Part shown: piece after piece, positions 34,798 through 42,345 of the stretch
Layout of the letters: every line of letters starts with the position of its first letter
Numbering within the stretch: the stretch's first letter is position 1
Source of the DNA: G963556115 sp963678205
GTDB lineage: Bacteria > Planctomycetota > SZUA-567
Reading direction: 5' to 3'
Length of the DNA stretch: 64,000 nucleotides
Assembly (NCBI GenBank): GCA_963678205.1
Contig: OY782760.1
Location: 868,001 to 932,000 of the forward strand
Translations under genes and position numbers: made by a program
Notes under the pieces: generated by a model
Seen by the model: the letters and a program-made list of their open reading frames with translations, nothing else
Told to the model about the DNA's origin: nothing
Database searches by the model: none

Positions 34798-36147
34798 ATG
34801 GGTATTATAGATTGGTTTAGCGATCCATTGGTTCTGACGATTATTATTTTTGCTATTACTTATGTGTTTATTGCGTCAGAAAAAATAGATAAATGTGCTG
34901 CGGCTGTTCTGGGTAGCTCGGTAGTAATTATACTGGGGCTTGCTCCGTATACAGCTGAGACAGACCCTGTGACAGGTAAGCCGATGTTGGGTATGCTTAA
35001 TAAAGTTGACCTCAATGTAATTTTCCTGCTTACAGGTATGATGGTTATAGTAAATATTCTTTCGCAAACAGGTTTGTTTGAATGGATTGCTATTACACTG
35101 GCGCAGAAGGCAAAAGGAAGAGGGATGGTTATTCTTATCAACTTCCTAGTTGCAACTGCTGTCCTTTCTGCATTACTCGATAATGTGACAACTGTAATTC
35201 TAATCGCCCCAATTACTATTCTTGTTACACAGATTCTTGAAGTGCCAACGGTTCCGGTTCTGATTCTTGAGGCAGTCTTCTCAAATATCGGCGGTACTTC
35301 TACCCTTGTAGGTGATCCTCCAAATATTGTTATCGGTTCTAAAGCAGGGTTGAGTTTTATGGATTTCGTTGATAACCTTGGGCCTGTAGTTGCAATAATT
35401 ATGGTTGTGACTGTATTGATTGTTATTCCATTCTTCAGGAAAACAATGAGGGTGCCTGAAAATATTAGAGAACGTGTTATGAAAGCTCACCCTGAGAAGG
35501 CAATCATAGAACCGCGTATTTTAAGAAGAGCTATCCCGGTTTTTGCTATGGTAATTATCGGTTTCTTTGTTGGTCATCTATTCAATATTGAGCCAGGGGT
35601 GATTGCTCTTGGCGGGGCACTGTTGATGGCGATAGTTTGTGAGATAGATGTTCACCAGGTACTTGAGCATGTTGAATGGGCTACTATCTTCTTCTTTATC
35701 GGTTTGTTTATGCTTATCGGTGCGCTTGAGCATAACGGTGCATTTGAAATGCTTGGAGAGACTGTAATTCGAATGACAGATGGTAATCTGCTCTTGACAA
35801 CTATGGCGGTATTATGGTTTTGTGCGTTATTCTCCGCGATTGTTGATAATATTCCACTTGTTATTGCCATGATGCCACTTCTGCAGATTATTATTCCGCA
35901 ATATGTAGCTAGTACAGGTTTACCTGAAGCGCAGGTCTCTCAGCCTCTTTATTGGGCTTTAGCACTTGGTGCGTGTCTTGGTGGTAATGGTTCGCTTATT
36001 GGTGCATCTGCAAACGTTGTAGTTTCTCAGATTGCACATAAGAACAAGTATAAATTGACATTTATGGATTTCAGTAAGTATGGATTCCCATTGATGATAA
36101 TGAGTCTTTTAATATCGACATTATATATTTATTTGAGGTATTTTTAG
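34798..36147 (+). CDS. ArsB/NhaD-family (ion transporter superfamily) permease
   Basis: A 449-residue membrane protein with about 12 helices. The family signatures are LSALLDNVTTVILIAPITI, GGTSTLVGDPPNIVIGS and, in the second half, FSAIVDNIPLVIAMMPLL and GGNGSLIGASANVV, which mirror each other as inverted repeats. The family includes Na+/H+ antiporters (NhaD), arsenite and anion carriers. Given the antiporter gene upstream and the Na+-type ATP synthase downstream, Na+/H+ exchange is plausible but unproven. It is the last gene of the transport group. Confidence 0.82.
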   Translation: MGIIDWFSDPLVLTIIIFAITYVFIASEKIDKCAAAVLGSSVVIILGLAPYTAETDPVTGKPMLGMLNKVDLNVIFLLTGMMVIVNILSQTGLFEWIAITLAQKAKGRGMVILINFLVATAVLSALLDNVTTVILIAPITILVTQILEVPTVPVLILEAVFSNIGGTSTLVGDPPNIVIGSKAGLSFMDFVDNLGPVVAIIMVVTVLIVIPFFRKTMRVPENIRERVMKAHPEKAIIEPRILRRAIPVFAMVIIGFFVGHLFNIEPGVIALGGALLMAIVCEIDVHQVLEHVEWATIFFFIGLFMLIGALEHNGAFEMLGETVIRMTDGNLLLTTMAVLWFCALFSAIVDNIPLVIAMMPLLQIIIPQYVASTGLPEAQVSQPLYWALALGACLGGNGSLIGASANVVVSQIAHKNKYKLTFMDFSKYGFPLMIMSLLISTLYIYLRYF

Positions 36148-36165
36148 TTTATAAAAGCTGTAATA

Positions 36166-36186
36166 TCTCCTTGAATGACAAGGAGA
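36166..36186 (+). terminator. Weak hairpin after the transport operon
   Basis: An 8-bp inverted repeat TCTCCTTG / CAAGGAGA with a 5-base loop, 19 bases after the stop but without a T run. It may only attenuate readthrough. The following 250 bases (36187-36443) are AT-rich leader of the ATP synthase operon. Confidence 0.4.
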
Positions 36187-36371
36187 AGGCTATTAAAAAT
36201 TTATAAAATATGGGTTAGATTGCCAAAATGCTACACGTTTATTTGATAAGTTGTTTGAATAGTGAAATTTTTATCAATTTAAAATAAAATTTAATCTTTA
36301 GTAAATGCTTAAAATAAAAGACTTAAATACTGTTGGAACTTTCTGGGAACTTTTTTTGAATTTTTTTTTGC

Positions 36372-36399
36372 TTGACTAAAAAGCCTCAAAGTGTAAGAA
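36372..36399 (+). promoter_or_regulatory. Candidate promoter of the ATP synthase operon
   Basis: TTGACT (36372-36377), a 16-base spacer and TAAGAA followed by T, with a TG just upstream of the second box. It lies about 45 bases before the first ATP synthase gene in an otherwise gene-free stretch. Confidence 0.45.
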
Positions 36400-36443
36400 T
36401 AAAAAAGAACTAAAATTTAAGAAGTCAAAAAAACAAATTTACA

Positions 36444-36782
36444 GTGACTAGGATGAAAAAAAAACAAAGTGGTTATAGCGAGAGTGAATTACCAATGCTC
36501 TTACAGTCTATGGCTAGTCTTAGCTTGGTCGTTGTTGTTTGCGTTGGCGGGTTTTTCTGTATTGGATATCTTCTTGATAAGTATCTAGGTACTGGGGTTA
36601 TAGGTATTGTTATTTCGACGTTTAGTGGCGCAATTATCGCGATATACTGGGCGTATAAGAAGGTTTCGATTACTCTGAATAAAATTTTCAAAGAGGAAAT
36701 ATCTGCTGATTCTGATGAATTTTCAGAAGAAGTAGGACAGGGAGAGAAGAAGGGCGAAGGAGAAGATAGTCATGAAATTTGA
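36444..36782 (+). CDS. AtpZ/AtpI-like small membrane protein
   Basis: A 112-residue protein with two transmembrane helices (about 26-46, SLVVVVCVGGFFCIGYLLDKYLG; and 54-72, GIVISTFSGAIIAIYWAY) in the spacing of AtpZ/AtpI proteins, and an acidic C-terminal tail of Glu/Asp/Gly. The helix 1 end GYLLDKYLG is typical. AtpI/AtpZ proteins assist assembly of the c-ring or Mg2+/Ca2+ uptake. It heads the ATP synthase cluster. The start may be the GTG at 36444 or the ATG nine bases later; neither has a clear Shine-Dalgarno. Confidence 0.75.
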   Translation: MTRMKKKQSGYSESELPMLLQSMASLSLVVVVCVGGFFCIGYLLDKYLGTGVIGIVISTFSGAIIAIYWAYKKVSITLNKIFKEEISADSDEFSEEVGQGEKKGEGEDSHEI

Positions 36783-36906
36783 CTGTCAGATTATTCTGAA
36801 TGAGAGGATTTTTTCTCTGTTGAGAAATTGAAAATATTCATTCTATCGCTTTAATTTTTTCAGGTTTTTAAAATATTCTCTCAGCATGAGAGTAAAGTGA
36901 GAGAAA

Positions 36907-37314
36907 ATGGATAGTTTTATAAAGTATCAACGAATAATAATGTTTGCTGTAGCCGTAGTGGGCATTATTGCTTGTGCAGTGTTATTAATTTTTCTTCCGA
37001 ATAATTGGTCACTTGCTACTGGGCTTGCATTTGGAGTGGTTGGAGGGTTGTTTGTTCTAAGGCTCAAAGTGCTGGCGATTTATCGTTTTTCTCAGAATCC
37101 AGAGAAGCCTTCAGTTAAAACAGGATTTCAAGCCAATGCAATAATGATTGGTTGTTTGGGGATAGCAATTCTCATTAATAAATATGTTGGTATTAACAAA
37201 GATATTTTAAATGTCTGGACTACCTTAGCTGGTCTAATTCTGCCAAATGCAGTACTTATGGCAGATGGTTTCTTTAGACCGCCTGTAAAGGATGTCTCTG
37301 ATACGGAGGAATAG
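36907..37314 (+). CDS. AtpI-like ATP synthase accessory membrane protein
   Basis: A 135-residue protein with four hydrophobic helices (about 10-28, 35-53, 70-90, 97-118), the layout of AtpI/UncI. Identification rests on this and on its place between the AtpZ-like gene and atpB. AtpI promotes c-ring assembly, which may matter here because two different c-type proteins are made. A Shine-Dalgarno (AGTGAGAGAAA) precedes the ATG; the stop lies one base before the atpB start codon. Confidence 0.7.
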   Translation: MDSFIKYQRIIMFAVAVVGIIACAVLLIFLPNNWSLATGLAFGVVGGLFVLRLKVLAIYRFSQNPEKPSVKTGFQANAIMIGCLGIAILINKYVGINKDILNVWTTLAGLILPNAVLMADGFFRPPVKDVSDTEE

Positions 37315-37315
37315 G

Positions 37316-38227
37316 TTGAGAAATAAAGTCTACGCAATACTCTGTATAGCTATGGTTGTATTTGGGGTGGAAGCTTATGCCGGCGATCCTCTAAGCCCGC
37401 CATTACCTTTAGAGTTATGGGGAATGAAATTTAAACAGGCTACTGTTGTGTTTTCGGCTTTTGCTGCGCTGCTGATCTTTGTTGCATGCTTTATTTGGAG
37501 TCGTGGCTTATCAAAAGAGAATCCAGGAAGAGCTCAGATTTTACTCGAAAAAATCATTGCAGCGTTTGATGACCTTGTTGAAAGTGGATTTGGCACAAAG
37601 AAAAGAGGCCGAGTCTATTTGCCTGCACTTGCTACTCTCTTCTTGTTTATCTGGACATCTAATATGATGGGGCTTATTCCTACACCAGCATTTCATATTG
37701 GTGGTGAAGAATTTTCAGATTATAATGGAAATGGTCTATATAATCCTGGTGAGCCTTATGTTGATAGTAATGGTAACGGTGTGCATGACTCGGGATTTTA
37801 TATTCCTGAGCCTGAAGAGCCAACCTCAAATGTAAGCACAACTTTGTCTTTAGCATTGCTGTTTGTATTGTTGATTGGTCATGGTTCTGCAATTAGGTAC
37901 AATGGAATAAAGGGTTATATTGCAGATTACTTCTCACCTGGCGGTTTTATTGGTATAGCGATGTTCCCGCTGAATTTTGTAGGTAAGATTGCTGAAGTTG
38001 TTTCAATATCATTCCGTCTATTTGGTAATATTTTTGGTGGGGCGGTTATTATTTCTGTAGTATCGGGGCTGGTGTATTATGTAGTAATGCCTCCATTCCT
38101 CTATGGTTATTTTAGTGTTTTTGTCGGTACTGTTCAAGCTTTTGTGTACACAATGCTGGCTCTAACCTATATCTCATCTGGGGCTGCTGAAGATCCAGAA
38201 GAGGGGCTTGAAGGAATAAACTCGTAA
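37316..38227 (+). CDS. atpB: ATP synthase F0 subunit a, with a calcium-loop-like insertion
   Basis: The stator subunit that carries ions to the c-ring. I choose the TTG at 37316, 7 bases after GGAGG, giving 303 residues; an ATG at 37292 overlaps the previous gene. The N-terminus (about 3-22) is signal-like. Core motifs are LPALATLFLFIWTSNMMGLIP, then NVSTTLSLALL, GFIGIAMFPLNFVGKIAEVVS and FRLFGNIFGG with the essential Arg234. Between the second and third core helices, in the external loop, is an insertion of about 40 residues (128-170) with two adjacent DxNxNG motifs (Asp135, Asn137, Asn139, Glu146; Asp150, Asn152, Asn154, Asp158). Confidence 0.93.
   Translation: MRNKVYAILCIAMVVFGVEAYAGDPLSPPLPLELWGMKFKQATVVFSAFAALLIFVACFIWSRGLSKENPGRAQILLEKIIAAFDDLVESGFGTKKRGRVYLPALATLFLFIWTSNMMGLIPTPAFHIGGEEFSDYNGNGLYNPGEPYVDSNGNGVHDSGFYIPEPEEPTSNVSTTLSLALLFVLLIGHGSAIRYNGIKGYIADYFSPGGFIGIAMFPLNFVGKIAEVVSISFRLFGNIFGGAVIISVVSGLVYYVVMPPFLYGYFSVFVGTVQAFVYTMLALTYISSGAAEDPEEGLEGINS
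37715..37792 (+). other. EF-hand-like Ca2+-binding loops inserted in subunit a
   Basis: Codes for D-Y-N-G-N-G...G-E-P-Y-x-D-S-N-G-N-G-x-x-D within atpB. The spacing (D, +2 N, +4 N, +5 G, then Glu/Pro and a second D-x-N-x-N-G) is the one seen in secreted calcium-binding repeats of the dockerin/EF-hand type. I know of no such loop in well-studied subunit a proteins. Confidence 0.7.
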
Positions 38228-38343
38228 GTTATAAGTTTTGTAAATTATTAAATATTTTTTTAAATGTAGGGACGTTTTATTCTATTATTTAAAAGAATGG
38301 TTTGATATTCTTAATTCATTATTGATCTGCGTAAGGTTGAAAA

Positions 38344-39093
38344 ATGGCTGATATGAATGTTGCAAATATGGCTGCTTATCTGGGCTCAGCAATAGCTATG
38401 GGTTTAGGGGCTATTGGTTCAGGCTGGGGAATTGGTTATGTAGGAGTTGGTGCTGCAAGAGGTATTGCAAAGCAGCCTGCTCAGAATTCTTCATTGTTTC
38501 GCGGAATGCTTATTGGCCAGGCAGTTGCCAGCAATCCTTCAATCTTTGCTCTTGTTATTGCCTTGATTCTATATAGTTTGGGTGGAGCTAAATTAGCAGC
38601 AGGCGGTAGTTTGGCTCAGGCTGCTGCTTATCTTGCTGCAGGTATAAGTGTTGGACTTGGATCATTAGGATCTGGTGCTGGTAATGGGCTTGTTGCGTCT
38701 GATGCTGTAGAAGCAATGGCTAGGTGTCCAAAACATTCTGGTAAAGTAACAATTATGATGGTTGTAGGCCAGGCTATGGGGCAGACACCTGTACTTTTCT
38801 CACTTGTAGTAAGCTTTATGCTTATATATGGTGGAGAAGATTACGCAACACTTGAAATTTCAGATCAGGTGCAGAATGCATGCAGACTGCTGGGTATGGG
38901 TATCTGTATGGGTGCTGGTGCGCTTGGACCAGGACTTGGAAGTAGCTATATTGGTGGTAAGTTCTGTGAGGGGCTTGCGAAAACACCGGAGATTGCTCAG
39001 AAGCTGAATAATACTTATTTTGTAGGTGCTGGTGTGTCACAATCTACAGCAATCTATGCTTTTGTGATTAGTTTATTACTATTTACAGCTTAA
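38344..39093 (+). CDS. Three-hairpin c-subunit-like protein lacking all ion-binding carboxylates
   Basis: A 249-residue protein made of three c-subunit hairpins (about 8-81, 92-164, 178-249). Each has the helix-1 glycine pattern (AIGSGWGIGYVG, SLGSGAGNGLVA, ALGPGLGSSYIG), the Arg/Lys-x-Pro polar loop (AKQP, ARCP, AKTP) and the helix-2 block (IGQAVASNPSIFALVI, VGQAMGQTPVLFSLVV, VGAGVSQSTAIYAFVI). The essential carboxylate of helix 2 is Ser63, Gln147 and Gln233, and the helix-1 ligand position is Ile30, Asn114 and Ser200. It therefore cannot bind a coupling ion in the usual way. It precedes the normal c gene. Start chosen after AAGGTTGAAAA. Confidence 0.9.
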   Translation: MADMNVANMAAYLGSAIAMGLGAIGSGWGIGYVGVGAARGIAKQPAQNSSLFRGMLIGQAVASNPSIFALVIALILYSLGGAKLAAGGSLAQAAAYLAAGISVGLGSLGSGAGNGLVASDAVEAMARCPKHSGKVTIMMVVGQAMGQTPVLFSLVVSFMLIYGGEDYATLEISDQVQNACRLLGMGICMGAGALGPGLGSSYIGGKFCEGLAKTPEIAQKLNNTYFVGAGVSQSTAIYAFVISLLLFTA

Positions 39094-39140
39094 TTAATTA
39101 TTTAATTTTGGTGTAAATAAATTGGTAAAATTTAAATGGG

Positions 39141-39157
39141 TGTGGCAGGTTGCCACA
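39141..39157 (+). other. Hairpin between the two c-type genes
   Basis: A perfect 7-bp stem TGTGGCA / TGCCACA with a 3-base loop lies midway in the 155-base spacer. No T run follows, so an RNA-stability or processing role is more likely than termination. Confidence 0.5.
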
Positions 39158-39248
39158 AACAATTTCGTGGACTAGATTATGCTTATGTCAAGTTTATCTT
39201 CGCGAATATAATTCCTTTGTTTGTATTTATCATTAGGAGATGTGAATT

Positions 39249-39503
39249 ATGGCTGATATCGATAGCGATGCCATCATCAAAGGCGCAGCACTTTTAGGGG
39301 CAGGAATTTGTATGGGATTTGGAGCTATTGGTCCAGGTGTTGGTGAAGGTTTTGCAGCTGGTAAAGCTTGTGAAGGTATTTCTCGCCGCCCAGAAGAGTA
39401 CAGTACACTATTTCGTACTATGCTTGTTGGCCAGGCGGTCTCTGAATCAACAGGTATTTATTCACTTGTAATTGCTCTACTATTATATAGTGTCGGTAGC
39501 TAA
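39249..39503 (+). CDS. atpE: ATP synthase F0 subunit c, Na+-type with two carboxylates
   Basis: An 84-residue rotor-ring hairpin. Helix 1 has GPGVGEGFAAGKA with Glu33, the loop has SRRPEE, and helix 2 has GQAVSESTGIYSLVIALLLY. Glu66, Ser67, Thr68 and Tyr71 match the Na+ ligands of the Ilyobacter c-ring (E65, S66, T67, Y70), while Gln32 of Ilyobacter is Glu33 here. A Glu/Glu pair of this kind is known from the Fusobacterium nucleatum c-ring. I therefore expect Na+ coupling. A Shine-Dalgarno (TAGGAGATGTG) precedes the ATG. Confidence 0.95.
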   Translation: MADIDSDAIIKGAALLGAGICMGFGAIGPGVGEGFAAGKACEGISRRPEEYSTLFRTMLVGQAVSESTGIYSLVIALLLYSVGS

Positions 39504-39519
39504 ATTGAGAGTGTTTTGT

Positions 39520-39710
39520 AAAGCGTTGTATAAGTAGCAGCAATTATTATTATGCTGATATCTGAGACATCTGTTAGTTGTTAAATATACACATATATCT
39601 TACAACGCTTTTCTAAATATATTGGTTTTGCCGTCAGTATATTAGTATCTCACTCTGTGATGTTGCAAAGTATTTTAGGGGATTTATAATCACCTTTCTG
39701 AATGCAACAT
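39520..39710 (+). other. Structured spacer between atpE and atpF
   Basis: The 230-base gap holds an 11-bp perfect inverted repeat (AAAGCGTTGTA at 39520 and TACAACGCTTT at 39601) enclosing a smaller CAGCA...TGCTG hairpin, and a second 8-bp repeat (ATGTTGCA at 39660, TGCAACAT at 39703) enclosing an imperfect AGGGGAT / ATCACCT stem just before the next start codon. There is no T run. This looks like RNA structure that sets c versus b production. Confidence 0.5.
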
Positions 39711-39733
39711 ATTATTTTATTTGCTATTATTAT

Positions 39734-40684
39734 GTGAAAGCAAAAAAAATGAAGAAGCTTATTTTCATTATTCTGGTATTAGCAATTTTTGTTGCATATT
39801 GCTTTGGCTCTGCATCAAACTTTAGCTATATTGATATCCCTCAATATATTGATAAAAATATCAATGTTCCTGGTGGACTGAGTATGCAGGAGTGGGAATT
39901 AGATAAAGTGGCCAGGGATGATCGTCTAAAAGAATTGGTACGAGCAGATTACCAGCCACCAAGTACAGGTTTTCATTTTGGTAAAGATCGTTCGTATGAT
40001 AGAACGCATGCATTATCTGCAGAAGATTATATTCAAATTGTAAAGAATGAACCAAAGCTTTCTCGTGATTTGCCTGTTAGAGACCCAAGTGAAGTTTTGG
40101 CTCTCGCGGGTATGTCTTATACTATTCGAGATGATATTATTGGGCCTAAAGGTGAGATTGTTGCCAGCGCAGGAGAAGTGCTTGATAAAAAGATCTTGGA
40201 CAAGCTCGATAATCTCGGAATTACTAGAATCCGTGTTGTGGGTTTGGGTGGTGTAGTATCGATTGAATCAGGTACTATGTTGATGGTACCTCTGATTTTC
40301 TTAGCGCTTCTTGCAGCGCTCAAGCTGATTATGTTTGATCCGCTTATTAAGATAATGGATGAACGTGCAGAAGAAATTGATGATGGTACTGAGCAGGCTA
40401 AGCTTAACCGAGTAGAAATTGCTAAACTTGCTAGAGAGAGTAAAGATAAGTTTGACCATGTCAGGCGTGAGCATTTGTTTGCTCTAGGAAAAGCAAAACA
40501 TGAAATTAAAATTAAATCTGAGGTGGCTATTCATGAGGCAAATGAAGAAGCACTGAAGGCTAGAGAAGAAGCTCATAAAGAATTGCAAGAGACCCTTGCT
40601 GGTGTTGAAAAAGAACTTAGAGGTCAAGTTGATGAACTTGCTCAAGATATTGTGGCTCAGATCATCAAGGGAGGTAGCGCATGA
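39734..40684 (+). CDS. atpF: ATP synthase F0 subunit b with large extracytoplasmic N-terminal domain
   Basis: A 316-residue stator protein, twice the usual 156-170. The C-terminal half is a normal b subunit: a membrane helix (about 181-200) then FDPLIKIMDERAEEIDDG and a long charged coiled coil with Ala/Glu/Lys heptads to the end. Before it are a first membrane helix or signal anchor (8-24) and an external domain (about 25-180) containing GPKGEIVASAGEVLDKK...GITRIRVVG, which resembles a small beta segment also seen in RpoC. The start is GTG at 39734, with ATG at 39749 as the alternative; neither has a clear Shine-Dalgarno. It overlaps the next gene by 4 bases (ATGA). Confidence 0.82.
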   Translation: MKAKKMKKLIFIILVLAIFVAYCFGSASNFSYIDIPQYIDKNINVPGGLSMQEWELDKVARDDRLKELVRADYQPPSTGFHFGKDRSYDRTHALSAEDYIQIVKNEPKLSRDLPVRDPSEVLALAGMSYTIRDDIIGPKGEIVASAGEVLDKKILDKLDNLGITRIRVVGLGGVVSIESGTMLMVPLIFLALLAALKLIMFDPLIKIMDERAEEIDDGTEQAKLNRVEIAKLARESKDKFDHVRREHLFALGKAKHEIKIKSEVAIHEANEEALKAREEAHKELQETLAGVEKELRGQVDELAQDIVAQIIKGGSA

Positions 40685-41571
40685 GCGAAGAGAATAAGCA
40701 GGGAATAAATCTTCTTCCCTTCAAGATATATGGTGTAATCTATCTGGTTATGATGATATTTTATATTGTTGGCCTTATCGGTAGTAGTACTGTTGTAAGC
40801 TCTTCCGATTGGCTTAAAGCGGCTTTCCCTAATGGTGGGTCTACAATAGACGAGTTGCTCAAAGATGTTAACCCTGAGGTAGCAACCTTTAGAGCCGATG
40901 TTGATTATGCTTTTGAAACGCTTAAGGGTGTCTCTGTTCAGATTAGAGCTGGGGAAAAAGTAACGCTTCCTGTAGCAGCTGAAATTGCCCTTGCAATTGA
41001 ATCTGATCAGAAAAATAAATTGACTGATATGAAAGAAATGTCTTTTCCTTATAAGGAGTTGAACCTTTATAAGACAGGGTGGTTTTGGAATATTAATTGG
41101 GCATATTCATTTACTGTGTATAACCTTATAGGTCTATTTATGGGACTTTATCTTGGTTTGAAAGCTCCTATTAAAAAAATGCTTGGTGATTCTGCAACCG
41201 AAACTGCTGAGGCTCTTGCAAGTGCTAGAGCGGCGAAAAGGGAAGCAGTGGAACTTAGAGAAAAATATGAAGCTCTTGTAAGTGAAGTAGAAGCGGAAAA
41301 ACTCAAACTTTCAGAGCTTCTTGAAACTGAAAAAGCTGAAGAGAGAATCAAACAGGCAGAAATTGCTGAAGCTGAGGCGAAAGCAATTCTAAAGAGTGTT
41401 AAGAGCAGTATAAACGCTGATATTGCAATTGCTGCAAAAAGACTTAAACATGAAATTGCGGAACATGCTGTATCAGAGGCTAAAAAGATTTTAAGTCAGA
41501 AAGTGGGTGAGGAAACTCACAAAGTTGCAGTAGATGATTTTATTACTGAACTTAAGAAGGCAGATTTGTAA
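40681..41571 (+). CDS. ATP synthase F0 subunit b' with extracytoplasmic N-terminal domain
   Basis: The second b-type stator protein, 296 residues. A membrane helix at 16-35 is followed by an external domain of about 105 residues (36-140, with FRADVDYAFETLKGVSVQIRAGEKVTLP), a second membrane helix (about 141-160) and KAPIKKMLGDSATETAEALASA leading into a long coiled coil. The coiled coil ends in AVSEAKKILSQKVGEETHKVA, the kind of end that contacts delta. It shares an ATGA overlap with the first b gene, so a b/b' heterodimer made in equal amounts is likely. Both have the same double-anchor layout, but their external domains are not obviously similar. Confidence 0.82.
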   Translation: MSEENKQGINLLPFKIYGVIYLVMMIFYIVGLIGSSTVVSSSDWLKAAFPNGGSTIDELLKDVNPEVATFRADVDYAFETLKGVSVQIRAGEKVTLPVAAEIALAIESDQKNKLTDMKEMSFPYKELNLYKTGWFWNINWAYSFTVYNLIGLFMGLYLGLKAPIKKMLGDSATETAEALASARAAKREAVELREKYEALVSEVEAEKLKLSELLETEKAEERIKQAEIAEAEAKAILKSVKSSINADIAIAAKRLKHEIAEHAVSEAKKILSQKVGEETHKVAVDDFITELKKADL

Positions 41572-41673
41572 AATAGTGTTCTTCTGATAATATTTAAAAG
41601 TCGAACGGTGTGCTGGAGTTAGTGAGTTTTTAGTAAGTTCTGGCGCGTGTTATAACTCGTGGGAGTTGCGTAG

Positions 41674-42228
41674 ATGATAGAGAATGTAATTGCTCGAAGA
41701 TATGCTAGAGCCCTTGCTGAAGTAGCTGTTGAGAAGAATGAGATAGAAAAAACAGATGCGGATGTAATTATTCTTGCTGATATTCTCGATGCTGAGGGTG
41801 GTGAGATTTCTGTTCCGGAGTTAATGGATTGCCTTGGCAGTCCGGTTATTGCTCTTGAGCAAAAAATTAAGATGACCGATGTGCTTTGTGAAAAACTTCA
41901 GATTGGTGAGTTAGTATCTGATTTTTTAAATGTACTTATTCGCAAGGGTCGCGTACCACTAATGTCAAGAATTGCTCGTGAGTATATCCGTATTTCATCT
42001 AAAATTGAAGAAATTGTGACAGCAGATGTTGAATCTGCTTATCAACTTTCTGAAGAGCAACAGCAGAAAGTTATTCAAACATTAGAGAAAAAAGCAGGTA
42101 AAAAAGTACGCTTGCATACTAAAGTTAATGAAGCATTATTGTCTGGAATTAGAATTAAGATTGGTGATACTCTCCTGGACGGCTCAATTAAGGGGCGCAT
42201 GGATAGAATTGAAGCAAAATTATTATAA
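41674..42228 (+). CDS. atpH: ATP synthase F1 subunit delta
   Basis: A 184-residue OSCP/delta protein linking the b stalk to the top of F1. It begins VIARRYARALAEVAVE, has FLNVLIRKGRVPLMSRIAREYIRI in the middle and ends LLSGIRIKIGDTLLDGSIKGRMDRIE, all standard delta signatures. It follows b' by about 100 bases and precedes atpA. GGGAGTTGCGTAG provides the Shine-Dalgarno. Confidence 0.93.
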   Translation: MIENVIARRYARALAEVAVEKNEIEKTDADVIILADILDAEGGEISVPELMDCLGSPVIALEQKIKMTDVLCEKLQIGELVSDFLNVLIRKGRVPLMSRIAREYIRISSKIEEIVTADVESAYQLSEEQQQKVIQTLEKKAGKKVRLHTKVNEALLSGIRIKIGDTLLDGSIKGRMDRIEAKLL

Positions 42229-42345
42229 AATATATTTTCTTGCTATGATTTTGCTCACGGCTGAGAAAAATTAGATAAATTTTAATAGTTTGGTTATAGA
42301 AACATTATAGATTAAAGTTTCTCAATTGAATGAGAGGGTGTAAAA

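Noticed and set aside
38344..39503. Reading the two c-type genes as an assembly duplication of atpE.
   Set aside because: The three hairpins and the short c differ throughout, and each hairpin has its own replacement at the carboxylate position. This is divergence, not a copied read.
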